DNA of 5,903 nt, from assembly GCA_047638515.1 (NCBI GenBank), contig JBLIME010000167.1, positions 1 through 5,903 of the forward strand. Reading direction: 5' to 3'. This document shows positions 1 to 5,561 of the stretch, one piece after another. A model generated the notes under the pieces. The model ran no database searches, was not told the DNA's origin, and saw only the letters and a list, made by a program, of their open reading frames with translations. This DNA is from CANLBN01 sp047638515 (GTDB taxonomy: Bacteria; Pseudomonadota; Gammaproteobacteria; Pseudomonadales; Cellvibrionaceae). Within the stretch, counting starts at the first letter, position 1; every line of letters starts with the position of its first letter. Made by a program: the position numbers and the translations under genes.

Positions 1-95
1 TCTGCATCTACTCAAGCATCAGTCGAAGATCGGTGCATGCTACGATTGTGCTAATTCTAAAGTCAGCATTTAAAGCCAAGAACAGGTGTTTTTTC

Positions 96-120
96 GCCGC
101 TGATTAAACGGCATTTTTTT
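96..120 (+). terminator. Possible weak intrinsic terminator
   Basis: GCCG (96-99) can pair with CGGC (109-112) around a 9-nt loop. The stem is followed directly by A and a run of seven T, and then by further T-rich sequence. The stem is only 4 bp, which is short for an intrinsic terminator. If real, it would end a + strand gene lying left of the window, and it would separate that gene from the lipoprotein gene starting at 286. Confidence 0.35.
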
Positions 121-201
121 AGGTTTGTTTTTAAAAAAGCAACAATCGTCAAGCGTTGTATCGTTATAGGTATCGATCTCCTCAACGCTAGCCGACGTAG
201 A

Positions 202-229
202 TTGACCAGTATTAAAGTTTCTTTATCTG
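202..229 (+). promoter_or_regulatory. Weak sigma-70 promoter candidate upstream of the lipoprotein gene
   Basis: TTGACC (202-207) is a good -35 match. It lies 16 bp before TATCTG (224-229), a poor -10 that matches only its first three bases. A second AT-rich stretch (TATTAT at 242-247, TATAAA at 252-257) lacks a -35 at proper spacing. Some promoter is expected between the hairpin at 96-120 and the start at 286, but this pair is only the best visible candidate. Confidence 0.25.
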
Positions 230-285
230 CCAGATTGTAGGTATTATTAGATATAAAACTAGCGGGATTAGGGGTTCAAAAGTCG

Positions 286-867
286 ATGAAGATGATCAAA
301 GTTTTATTTATTATTTGTCTTAGTGGTCTATTGTCGGCCTGCTCATCTGTCGAAGTTGATGACTATTCAGACATGCAGCCGGCAATAACTTTAGAGTCAT
401 TTTTTAGTGGCGATATAGTTGCCTACGGTATTTTGCGCGATCGTTCAGGAAAGGTAACGCGTCACTTTAGCGCTGTTTTAAAGGGCGAGTGGTCAGGTAG
501 CAAGGGAACGTTAGACGAAGTCTTTTGGTTTGACGATGGCGAGAGGCAGACTCGTTTGTGGACGATGATCAAGCAAGATAATGGTGATTACATCGGTACT
601 GCAGCAGATGTTGAAGGTGCTGCGGTGATTAAGGTGCGTGGTAATGCCATTCGCCTCGCTTACGATCTTCGTGTCCCTTATAAAGACGATGAAATTGTTT
701 TAGCAATGGATGATTGGATGTATCAGATCTCTCCAGGCGTAGTTATCAATGAGACAGTCATGAAGAAGTGGGGGTTCGAAGTCGGTAAACTCACCTTAAT
801 GATTATAAAAACAGATGCAGTTGATGAATTTCCAGGCCTAGTTAAACGCTTTGATGAACAGCCATAA
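286..867 (+). CDS. DUF3833 family outer-membrane lipoprotein
   Basis: This encodes a 193-residue lipoprotein of the DUF3833 family; the biochemical function of the family is unknown. Seen: an N-terminal signal (Lys at 2 and 5, hydrophobic core 6-17) ending in a lipobox Leu-Ser-Ala-Cys with Cys19 as the lipidated residue. Serine at +2 predicts sorting to the outer membrane. The body carries the family pattern: a phenylalanine pair at 39-40, an Arg-Asp-Arg-Ser-Gly-Lys stretch at 51-56, a Gly-x-Trp at 67-69, a Thr-Leu-Asp-Glu at 75-78, an Asp-Asp-Trp-Met-Tyr at 142-146 and a Trp-Gly-Phe near 162-164. Length is normal for the family. The ATG at 286 is preceded by a modest purine-rich site (GGGG around 271-274); a second ATG at 292 would remove only two residues. 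The TraB/GumN gene follows after 23 nt, so the two probably form a transcription unit. In many marine gammaproteobacteria DUF3833 genes sit with cyclopropane-fatty-acid-synthase-type genes, but none is visible here. Confidence 0.85.
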   Translation: MKMIKVLFIICLSGLLSACSSVEVDDYSDMQPAITLESFFSGDIVAYGILRDRSGKVTRHFSAVLKGEWSGSKGTLDEVFWFDDGERQTRLWTMIKQDNGDYIGTAADVEGAAVIKVRGNAIRLAYDLRVPYKDDEIVLAMDDWMYQISPGVVINETVMKKWGFEVGKLTLMIIKTDAVDEFPGLVKRFDEQP

Positions 868-890
868 TATAAAGTGATAACAATAGTTAA

Positions 891-1778
891 GTGTCAGCGA
901 TGCAAGCGTTATTAAAAAATTTTTTGCCGATTTGTCTACTACTGAGTATTTCGGCCTTAACCGATGCAAAAAGCTCCGTATGGAAGATAACGAGCGGCGA
1001 CAATATTTTATTTTTAGGCGGCACAATACACCTTCTTACAAAGCAAGACTTTCCACTGCCCGCCGAATTTGAACTCGCTTATCAACGGGCTGACCTATTA
1101 GTTTTTGAGGTGGAGCCGGATATTGTCAATAGCCCCGCCTCACAACAAAAATTTGCCCAGTACGCCTATTACAGCGACGGTACTCAGCTCTCTGATGTTC
1201 TAGATACGTCTACCTATCAGATGTTAAATAATTTTCTGACGTCCCGCGGTCTGTTAATGACGTCTTTTGAATCAATGAAGCCAGGTATGCTTGCCGCGGT
1301 ATTAACCGTTGTAGAACTGCAGCGCTTAGGGTTGGCAGGTAAAGGCGTCGATGAGTTTTTTAGTGACAAATCTCGACGGGATAACAAGTCGCAACTTGCG
1401 TTGGAGACTATCGACGATCAATTTCGCGCATTAGCGACATTGGGTATTGGTCGCGAAAGCTTTACTATTAGGCACGCGCTCGGCGAGGCTGAGAAAATAG
1501 CAGGATTAATGCAAGACATAAAAAAAGCATGGCGTGCTGGCGATAATCAGGCGCTAGTTAATGTTTCGCTAACACCCTGGATGAATCGCTTTCCTGCACT
1601 GTATGAGTCACTGTTGGTGCAACGCAATAATCGCTGGCTGCCGCAACTAGAAGCATTACTAGCGACACCCGCTAAAGAATATGTGTTGGTGGGCGCCTTA
1701 CATCTTGTCGGTAAGGATGGTTTGTTAAGATTGCTTCGTCAAAAGGGTTATAAGGTGGAGCAATTAATTAAACCCTAA
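891..1778 (+). CDS. TraB/GumN family exported protein
   Basis: This encodes about 295 residues of the TraB/GumN (TIKI-related) superfamily, which is proposed to contain metal-dependent hydrolases or proteases; the substrate here is unknown. Seen: an N-terminal signal peptide to about residue 26 (hydrophobic core 11-22, likely cleavage after Thr-Asp-Ala), implying a periplasmic location. The family's GxxH signatures are present at both ends: Gly-Gly-Thr-Ile-His at 43-47 and Gly-Ala-Leu-His at 268-271. Acidic residues stand at 73 and 75 (Phe-Glu-Val-Glu), a Gly-Lys-Gly-Val-Asp is at 150-154, and the conserved Leu-Glu-Thr-x-x-x-Gln run is at 171-177. The C-terminus has the usual Gly-x-x-Gly-Leu-Leu...Gly-Tyr-x-Val-Glu-Gln-Leu ending. 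The start is uncertain: GTG at 891 immediately follows an in-frame TAA, and ATG at 900 (residue 4) gives an equally good signal peptide. Neither start has a clear Shine-Dalgarno, which suggests translation depends on the lipoprotein gene 23 nt upstream. Confidence 0.85.
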   Translation: MSAMQALLKNFLPICLLLSISALTDAKSSVWKITSGDNILFLGGTIHLLTKQDFPLPAEFELAYQRADLLVFEVEPDIVNSPASQQKFAQYAYYSDGTQLSDVLDTSTYQMLNNFLTSRGLLMTSFESMKPGMLAAVLTVVELQRLGLAGKGVDEFFSDKSRRDNKSQLALETIDDQFRALATLGIGRESFTIRHALGEAEKIAGLMQDIKKAWRAGDNQALVNVSLTPWMNRFPALYESLLVQRNNRWLPQLEALLATPAKEYVLVGALHLVGKDGLLRLLRQKGYKVEQLIKP

Positions 1779-1797
1779 CGATTCAACTGAGTATATG

Positions 1798-1859
1798 TGT
1801 AGATATAACCATAAACAGTTATAGACATCGATAGATAAATATAGGCATCCATAATAGAC
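1798..1859. repeat. Three degenerate ~20-bp tandem units
   Basis: Units at 1798-1819, 1820-1839 and 1840-1859 share the pattern TATAG-purine-CATC-N-ATA. Units two and three match at 13 of 20 positions, while the first is looser and 2 nt longer. The stretch is low in complexity (many ATAG and ATAA words), so drift of simple sequence is as likely as a true tandem duplication. Confidence 0.35.
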
Positions 1860-1949
1860 TCACTGTCCACTGCGTTGCACATTTCATCTGCGCTCAGTGT
1901 CTTTACGCCCGCAATATAAGTGTATTAAAGGCACTGTTACTAAGCCCAC

Positions 1950-1961
1950 ATTATTAATAAT
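1950..1961. promoter_or_regulatory. 12-bp perfect AT palindrome upstream of serC
   Basis: ATTATTAATAAT reads identically on both strands and sits about 100 nt before the serC start. It could be an operator for a homodimeric regulator. However, it consists only of A and T in an AT-rich spacer, so chance is a real alternative. Confidence 0.2.
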
Positions 1962-2059
1962 CAGATGCCAGCTGAAAAATTTGGCCGTTAGAGCCATAAT
2001 TATGCCGTCTTAATTGCCTACTTTATTCATTTTAAACTATTAGCCCTGCCGAGGACCCC

Positions 2060-3199
2060 ATGGTCAAGCCTTTCGTATTCACTAAGCCGTCAATAAAACC
2101 CGTCAACCCTAAATTTTCTTCAGGGCCTTGCTCTAAACGTCCTGGTTATAAAGTGGAGTCGCTAGATATTAGCCCTTTGGGCCGTTCGCATCGAGCTGCC
2201 ATAGGCAAGCTGCCTTTAAAGCAAGCCTGCGAACAAACAGCGCGCTTATTGAATTTACCGAGCGATTACCGGATAGGCATTGTTCCGGCATCCGATACCG
2301 GCGCGTTCGAATTAGCAATGTGGTCGCTACTAGGAGCCCGAGGTGTCGATGTACTCGCATGGGAATCCTTTGGTCGACTGTGGGTAGATGATATAAGACA
2401 GCAATTAAAATTAAGCGATGTCAACGCTCACCTCGCGCCCTATGGGGAGCTGCCAGATTTATCCAAAGTTAATTTCAATAACGATGTTGTTTTTACATGG
2501 AATGGAACAACGTCGGGGGTCAAGGTTAAAAATGGCGATTGGATTGCAGATGATCGAGACGGCCTAACCTTATGTGACGCGACCTCTGCTGTGTTTGCGA
2601 TGGAGCTCCCGTGGCACAAACTAGATGTCGTCACCTACTCTTGGCAAAAAGTACTGGGTGGTGAAGGTGCGCACGGCATGTTGATTTTAAGCCCACGGGC
2701 AGTCGAGCGCCTAGAGTCCTATACACCTGCTTGGCCACTGCCCAAAATTTTCCGCTTAACTAAAAACGGCAAGCTTATTGAAGGTATCTTCAATGGTGAG
2801 ACGATCAATACACCATCAATGCTCTGTGTTGCCGACTACCTCGATGCGCTTAATTGGGTTGAAAGTTTGGGTGGCCATGGGGCCTTGGTCAAAAAATCAA
2901 CCTCAAACCTTGCGGTGATAAAACAGTTTGTCGACGAAAATATATGGATTGAGTTTTTAGCAAAAGACCCGGCGACAGTATCTAATACAAGTGTGTGCTT
3001 AACGTTAAAAGCCACACCTGAACAAACTCAAGCAATGGTTAAATTACTGGCGGATGAAGCTGTCGCCTTTGATATTGGCTCCTATCGCGATGCGCCATCA
3101 GGTTTGCGCATTTGGTGTGGTGCAACCGTCGAGGCAACTGATCTAGAAGCACTAATGCCCTGGTTGGGATGGGCTTACGATGAAGTTATCAATCACTAA
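2060..3199 (+). CDS. serC: Phosphoserine aminotransferase, alphaproteobacterial/Methanosarcina type
   Basis: SerC is a cytosolic PLP enzyme that converts 3-phosphohydroxypyruvate and glutamate to phosphoserine and 2-oxoglutarate (EC 2.6.1.52). In many bacteria it also acts on the related substrate in pyridoxal phosphate synthesis. The 379 residues are full length for the subfamily, a fold-type I class V aminotransferase. Seen: the N-terminal Pro-Asn-Pro-Lys-Phe-Ser-Ser-Gly-Pro-Cys at 15-24, a Gly-Arg-Ser-His-Arg at 41-45, Pro-Ala-Ser-Asp-Thr-Gly at 76-81 (cofactor phosphate region), Trp-Asn-Gly-Thr-Thr-Ser-Gly at 147-153, Asp173 in Cys-Asp-Ala-Thr-Ser-Ala (expected partner of the pyridine nitrogen), and Ser-Trp-Gln-Lys with Lys197 as the Schiff-base lysine. 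An Arg-Asp-Ala-Pro-x-Gly-Leu-Arg-Ile-Trp stretch at 343-352 is typical of the C-terminal part. The E. coli-type SerC signature near the N-terminus is absent. serA is not adjacent, unlike the arrangement in many alphaproteobacteria. The start is supported by GAGGA at 2051-2055. Confidence 0.93.
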   Translation: MVKPFVFTKPSIKPVNPKFSSGPCSKRPGYKVESLDISPLGRSHRAAIGKLPLKQACEQTARLLNLPSDYRIGIVPASDTGAFELAMWSLLGARGVDVLAWESFGRLWVDDIRQQLKLSDVNAHLAPYGELPDLSKVNFNNDVVFTWNGTTSGVKVKNGDWIADDRDGLTLCDATSAVFAMELPWHKLDVVTYSWQKVLGGEGAHGMLILSPRAVERLESYTPAWPLPKIFRLTKNGKLIEGIFNGETINTPSMLCVADYLDALNWVESLGGHGALVKKSTSNLAVIKQFVDENIWIEFLAKDPATVSNTSVCLTLKATPEQTQAMVKLLADEAVAFDIGSYRDAPSGLRIWCGATVEATDLEALMPWLGWAYDEVINH

Positions 3200-3299
3200 C
3201 GCAGCGCCTATCCATCAAAAAAATAAGGTCGGCTACAAGCCACAAGGCTAGTGACACCTGATTGCCTCTTTAATGTCTCCTCAATGCTTAGGAATATAA

Positions 3300-4220
3300 A
3301 TGACACGTCCACAACAAGGGAGTTTGTTGGCAGTATCGGCTTTTATTATATGGGGTTTGTTTCCGCTTTATTTTAAATTGGTCAGTCATATTGCGGCGTT
3401 AGAAATTTTATCAAACCGGATCGTTTGGGCAGCAGTCTGCCTATTTTTCTTACTGTTTATATTGAAGCGCTGGCCCGATGTACTGGCAATTATCCGCAAT
3501 CCCCAACAAATCATGTATTTAGTAATCTCAACAGTGCTTATTGTCACCAACTGGGGTGTCTATATTTGGGCGGTTAACTCAAATAATATCATTGAGGCAA
3601 GTCTGGGATATTATATTAATCCACTGTTCAATATTGTTTTAGGTTATCTATTGCTCAAAGAAAAATTACGTAGCTTACAGTGGTTTGCGGTATTTTTAGC
3701 CACCGTAGGCGTCGCTATTCAATTGATTACTTACGGCGAAGTTCCGTGGATAGCACTTACCCTCGCGGTGAGCTTCGGGCTTTATGGGTTTGTGCATAAA
3801 AAAGTCAATGTGGGCTCGGTCCCCAGTTTGTTTATCGAGACAATTATCTTGTTACCCGTCGCCTTTATTTTGCTGAGCCTGTTAGCATCAAACAATACTG
3901 GACCGGTACTGTGGACGCTTAGTGACTGGTTATTATTGATGATAGCTGGACCCGTTACTATTATTCCGCTGTTATTGTTTACCGGTGCCGCTAAGCGTCT
4001 TAATTATTCAACATTAGGTTTCTTGCAATATATAGCGCCCAGTATATTGTTTGTATTAGCGCTGTTTTTATATGACGAGCCCTTCTCTGTCGCTAAATTA
4101 ATTACCTTTATACTTATTTGGTCTGCATTATTACTACTAACCGTCGATATGTTCAAACACCAACGACTCAAGCGGCTATATAAAAAGCAACAAGCAGCGC
4201 ATGTCAACAGTGGCAGATAA
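3300..4220 (+). CDS. rarD: RarD, EamA/DMT superfamily inner-membrane transporter
   Basis: This is a 306-residue integral membrane protein of the RarD branch of the drug/metabolite transporter superfamily, slightly longer than E. coli RarD. The substrate is not established for the family; chloramphenicol tolerance was the original phenotype associated with the name. Seen: about ten hydrophobic segments (roughly 8-28, 38-56, 71-91, 98-119, 126-143, 149-164, 175-195, 207-225, 238-257, 264-283). The RarD-like Ile-Ile-Trp-Gly-Leu-Phe-Pro-Leu-Tyr-Phe-Lys is in helix 1 (16-26), Glu-Ala-Ser-Leu-Gly-Tyr-Tyr-Ile-Asn-Pro-Leu at 99-109, and Gly-Phe-Leu-Gln-Tyr-Ile-Ala-Pro-Ser at 240-248. The C-terminal tail is basic (Lys/Arg at 286-296) and presumably cytoplasmic. 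The ATG at 3300 has AGGA at 3290-3293, 6 nt away. The 100-nt gap after serC shows no intrinsic terminator, only overlapping 4-bp hairpins near 3231-3249, so read-through from serC is possible. Confidence 0.92.
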   Translation: MTRPQQGSLLAVSAFIIWGLFPLYFKLVSHIAALEILSNRIVWAAVCLFFLLFILKRWPDVLAIIRNPQQIMYLVISTVLIVTNWGVYIWAVNSNNIIEASLGYYINPLFNIVLGYLLLKEKLRSLQWFAVFLATVGVAIQLITYGEVPWIALTLAVSFGLYGFVHKKVNVGSVPSLFIETIILLPVAFILLSLLASNNTGPVLWTLSDWLLLMIAGPVTIIPLLLFTGAAKRLNYSTLGFLQYIAPSILFVLALFLYDEPFSVAKLITFILIWSALLLLTVDMFKHQRLKRLYKKQQAAHVNSGR

Positions 4221-4241
4221 TATTGAGACTAGCGACTAGGC

Positions 4242-4379
4242 GTCATTAACTTAAGGTCATTAACCTAGGGCCGTTAAACGTGAGCTTAATCAGAAGCCGT
4301 TAATTTAAGGTTTTTAATTAAAGTTATTTAGCTAAGATCGTTAACCCAAGACCCTTAGCTTCAGTCTAGCGATTTAAAG
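4242..4379. repeat. Degenerate 14-bp tandem repeat array
   Basis: Units start at 4242, 4256, 4270, 4285, 4296, 4310, 4324, 4337, 4351 and 4365. Most are exactly 14 nt; exceptions are 4270 (15), 4285 (11, degenerate), 4324 (13) and 4365 (15). The consensus is close to GYCRTTAACYTAAG. The first two units differ at two of 14 positions, and nearly all keep a TTAA or TTAG core at unit positions 5-8. Several units contain small palindromes (CTTAAG, CCTAGG, TTAATTAA). The period is not a multiple of three and the array is not coding. It resembles a decayed minisatellite, or a clustered set of protein-binding sites. Confidence 0.7.
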
Positions 4380-4388
4380 CGGGTCAGT

Positions 4389-4415
4389 AAAAAAGCCAAG
4401 CTAGTGAGGCTGGCT
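4389..4415 (-). terminator. Terminator-like hairpin on the - strand
   Basis: AGCCA (4394-4398) pairs with TGGCT (4411-4415). After one bulged A, GCT (4400-4402) pairs with GGC (4408-4410, one G-U), leaving a 5-nt loop. Read on the - strand, the stem runs directly into a U-run from the six A at 4389-4394, the layout of an intrinsic terminator. On the + strand it is followed by GAAAA, so it would not work for rarD. No - strand gene is visible to its right before rnpB, so its client is unclear. Confidence 0.4.
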
Positions 4416-4453
4416 GAAAATCAGGTATGTTAAAACAGACTCCTAGGAAATAA

Positions 4454-4500
4454 AGCTGTCGAGTTAGCTGGCCATTACTGAACAACAACTCGATAGGGCT
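4454..4500. other. Long hairpin upstream of rnpB
   Basis: Bases 4456-4465 pair with 4487-4496 in a 10-bp stem (one G-U). Two further pairs (4454-4455 with 4499-4500) form across a GG bulge. The loop is 21 nt and contains TGGCCA. No T-run follows on the + strand. It could be part of a small transcript, a regulatory structure or an inverted-repeat binding site; nothing in the sequence chooses between these. Confidence 0.4.
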
Positions 4501-4564
4501 AGCAGGTTTAGTGGGATTTAGAGGTATGAATAACACAATAATGTCTTTCAGTTAATCACCGGTT

Positions 4565-4580
4565 TATGCTAACCTCGCGC
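4565..4580 (+). promoter_or_regulatory. rnpB promoter -10 region with GC-rich discriminator
   Basis: TATGCT (4565-4570) matches the -10 consensus at four of six positions and lies at the right distance from the expected RNA 5' end near 4581. The bases just before that end, CTCGCGC (4574-4580), form a GC-rich discriminator of the kind seen at stringently controlled stable-RNA promoters. No good -35 was found; TGTCTT (4542-4547) stands at 17-bp spacing but matches poorly. Confidence 0.45.
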
Positions 4581-4990
<410 letters not shown>

Positions 4991-4995
4991 ATGTT

Positions 4996-5024
4996 AAAGC
5001 CCCAGTAAAAAGGGGCTTTCTTTC
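4996..5024 (+). terminator. Intrinsic terminator of rnpB
   Basis: AAAGCCCC (4996-5003) pairs perfectly with GGGGCTTT (5012-5019) around an 8-nt loop, and the stem runs into CTTTC after its own terminal T residues. It lies a few bases after the P1 helix of rnpB. Read on the - strand the same stem ends in AAAGCCCC...GGGGCTTT followed by AAC, so it could also slow transcription arriving from the convergent genes on the right. Confidence 0.88.
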
Positions 5025-5025
5025 T

Positions 5026-5052
5026 ACACCACGCTTATTAACTGTGTGGTGT
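5026..5052. other. Second inverted repeat downstream of the rnpB terminator
   Basis: ACACCAC (5026-5032) pairs perfectly with GTGGTGT (5046-5052) around a 13-nt loop. There is no U-run on either side. It lies in the convergent zone between rnpB and the - strand genes and may act as a backup stop or 3'-end stabiliser. Confidence 0.35.
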
Positions 5053-5163
5053 TACAAAAACGCAACAATTCTTATTACTTTAGATATTTTCCCTCCTTTA
5101 ATTTGTATAGTCTTAGGCCGACAAGAGCCTTGTAAAAGCCTGTGCACCTCCAATACCAATAAA

Positions 5164-5538
5164 TTAACAACCACCATAAAAACTGCAATATTGTGAGGGT
5201 TTATTTCTTAATTTAATGCCATCACTAAAACCTTTCTGATAAGCGCATGATGCTGCATCATCACATGAAGAACTTCCATTGCGTATTTTTCGTTGCTTAT
5301 AATTATCAGGTAAATATTCATGCTTATGTATTACCGTTTTATGGTGCATACGATAAGGGGGATCCTGCACTTGAGCATGATTGCGTTTTCTTTTATCAGA
5401 ATCAGTATTAACAATTTTTTCCAAAACATAAAGACCACCCATGATTGCAAGTATGTTCTGCTCTCGGTCGCCAATAGCCGAAGCATGTGTACTTGAAAAA
5501 ATTAAAGTAAATAACATACTACTTAAAAAATATTTCAT
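5164..5538 (-). CDS. Small secreted Cys/His-containing protein, function unknown
   Basis: This is a 124-residue protein with no family I can name. Seen: a clear Sec signal peptide (Lys2, hydrophobic core 4-15, likely cleavage after Ala-Ser-Ala at about 21). A short hydrophobic, glycine-containing segment follows at 29-42 (Ile-Leu-Ala-Ile-Met-Gly-Gly-Leu-Tyr-Val-Leu-Glu). The middle is strongly basic with clustered histidines (54, 65, 66, 71, 73). The C-terminus has four cysteines (92, 98, 118, 124), an even number that could form two periplasmic disulfides. It also contains a Tyr-Gln-Lys-Gly-Phe-Ser-Asp-Gly run (100-107), resembling the Tyr-x-x-Gly-Tyr-x-Asp-Gly motif of small exported proteins. 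The ATG is preceded by AGGTGAG (5541-5547 on the - strand), a usable ribosome-binding site. It starts 23 nt after the stop of the CsgG-like gene, so the two are likely co-transcribed and act together at the envelope. Both genes look more AT-rich than serC. Confidence 0.7.
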   Translation of the reverse strand: MKYFLSSMLFTLIFSSTHASAIGDREQNILAIMGGLYVLEKIVNTDSDKRKRNHAQVQDPPYRMHHKTVIHKHEYLPDNYKQRKIRNGSSSCDDAASCAYQKGFSDGIKLRNKPSQYCSFYGGC

Positions 5539-5561
5539 AACTCACCTATATATATTGATTT

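Larger units (their letters stand above)
1779..2059. other. AT-rich intergenic spacer between the TraB/GumN gene and serC
   Basis: No gene is visible. No intrinsic terminator follows the TraB/GumN gene. Bases 1798-1859 hold three degenerate 20-22 bp units built on ATAG/CAT motifs. A perfect 12-bp palindrome lies at 1950-1961. No convincing -35/-10 pair was found: TTGCCT (2014-2019) with TATTAG (2038-2043) lies too close to the start codon to leave room for a normal leader. The serC ribosome-binding site, GAGGA at 2051-2055, ends 4 nt before the ATG. Confidence 0.6.
4221..4580. other. Gene-free spacer between rarD and rnpB
   Basis: No reading frame with recognisable protein character lies here on either strand. 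The left part (4242-4379) is a degenerate 14-bp tandem array. The middle holds a hairpin with a T-run readable on the - strand (4389-4415), followed by a 10-bp-stem hairpin (4454-4500). The right end supplies the rnpB promoter. No clear + strand terminator for rarD was found. Confidence 0.7.

Noticed and set aside
2..73. Open frame at the left edge ending in TAA at 71-73, possibly the tail of an upstream gene
   Set aside because: Only 23 codons are visible. Other frames are also open for a similar length, and no family motif can be recognised. The weak hairpin at 96-120 would fit a gene end here, but that is not enough to call one.
838..1026. - strand frame of 62 codons across the lipoprotein/TraB junction
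   Set aside because: It overlaps two well-supported + strand genes and shows no ribosome-binding site or recognisable content.
2169..2634. Two - strand frames of 63-64 codons inside serC
   Set aside because: They are antisense shadows of a strongly conserved enzyme gene.
3231..3249. Hairpins GGCT/AGCC and AGCC/GGCT between serC and rarD as a serC terminator
   Set aside because: The stems are mutually exclusive 4-bp helices with no T-run following.
4004..4207. - strand frame of 67 codons inside rarD
   Set aside because: It is an antisense shadow of the transporter's C-terminal coding region, with no independent support.
4387..4533. - strand frame of about 49 codons from a GTG, ending next to the - strand hairpin
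   Set aside because: It has no ribosome-binding site, an in-frame stop only a few codons before the GTG, and no recognisable composition. Its coincidence with the hairpin is noted but too weak for a gene call.
5115..5133. Small hairpins (AGGC/GCCT and ACAAG/CTTGT) just downstream of the - strand small-protein gene
   Set aside because: They are short, overlapping alternatives without a U-run on the - strand, so they do not support an intrinsic terminator.
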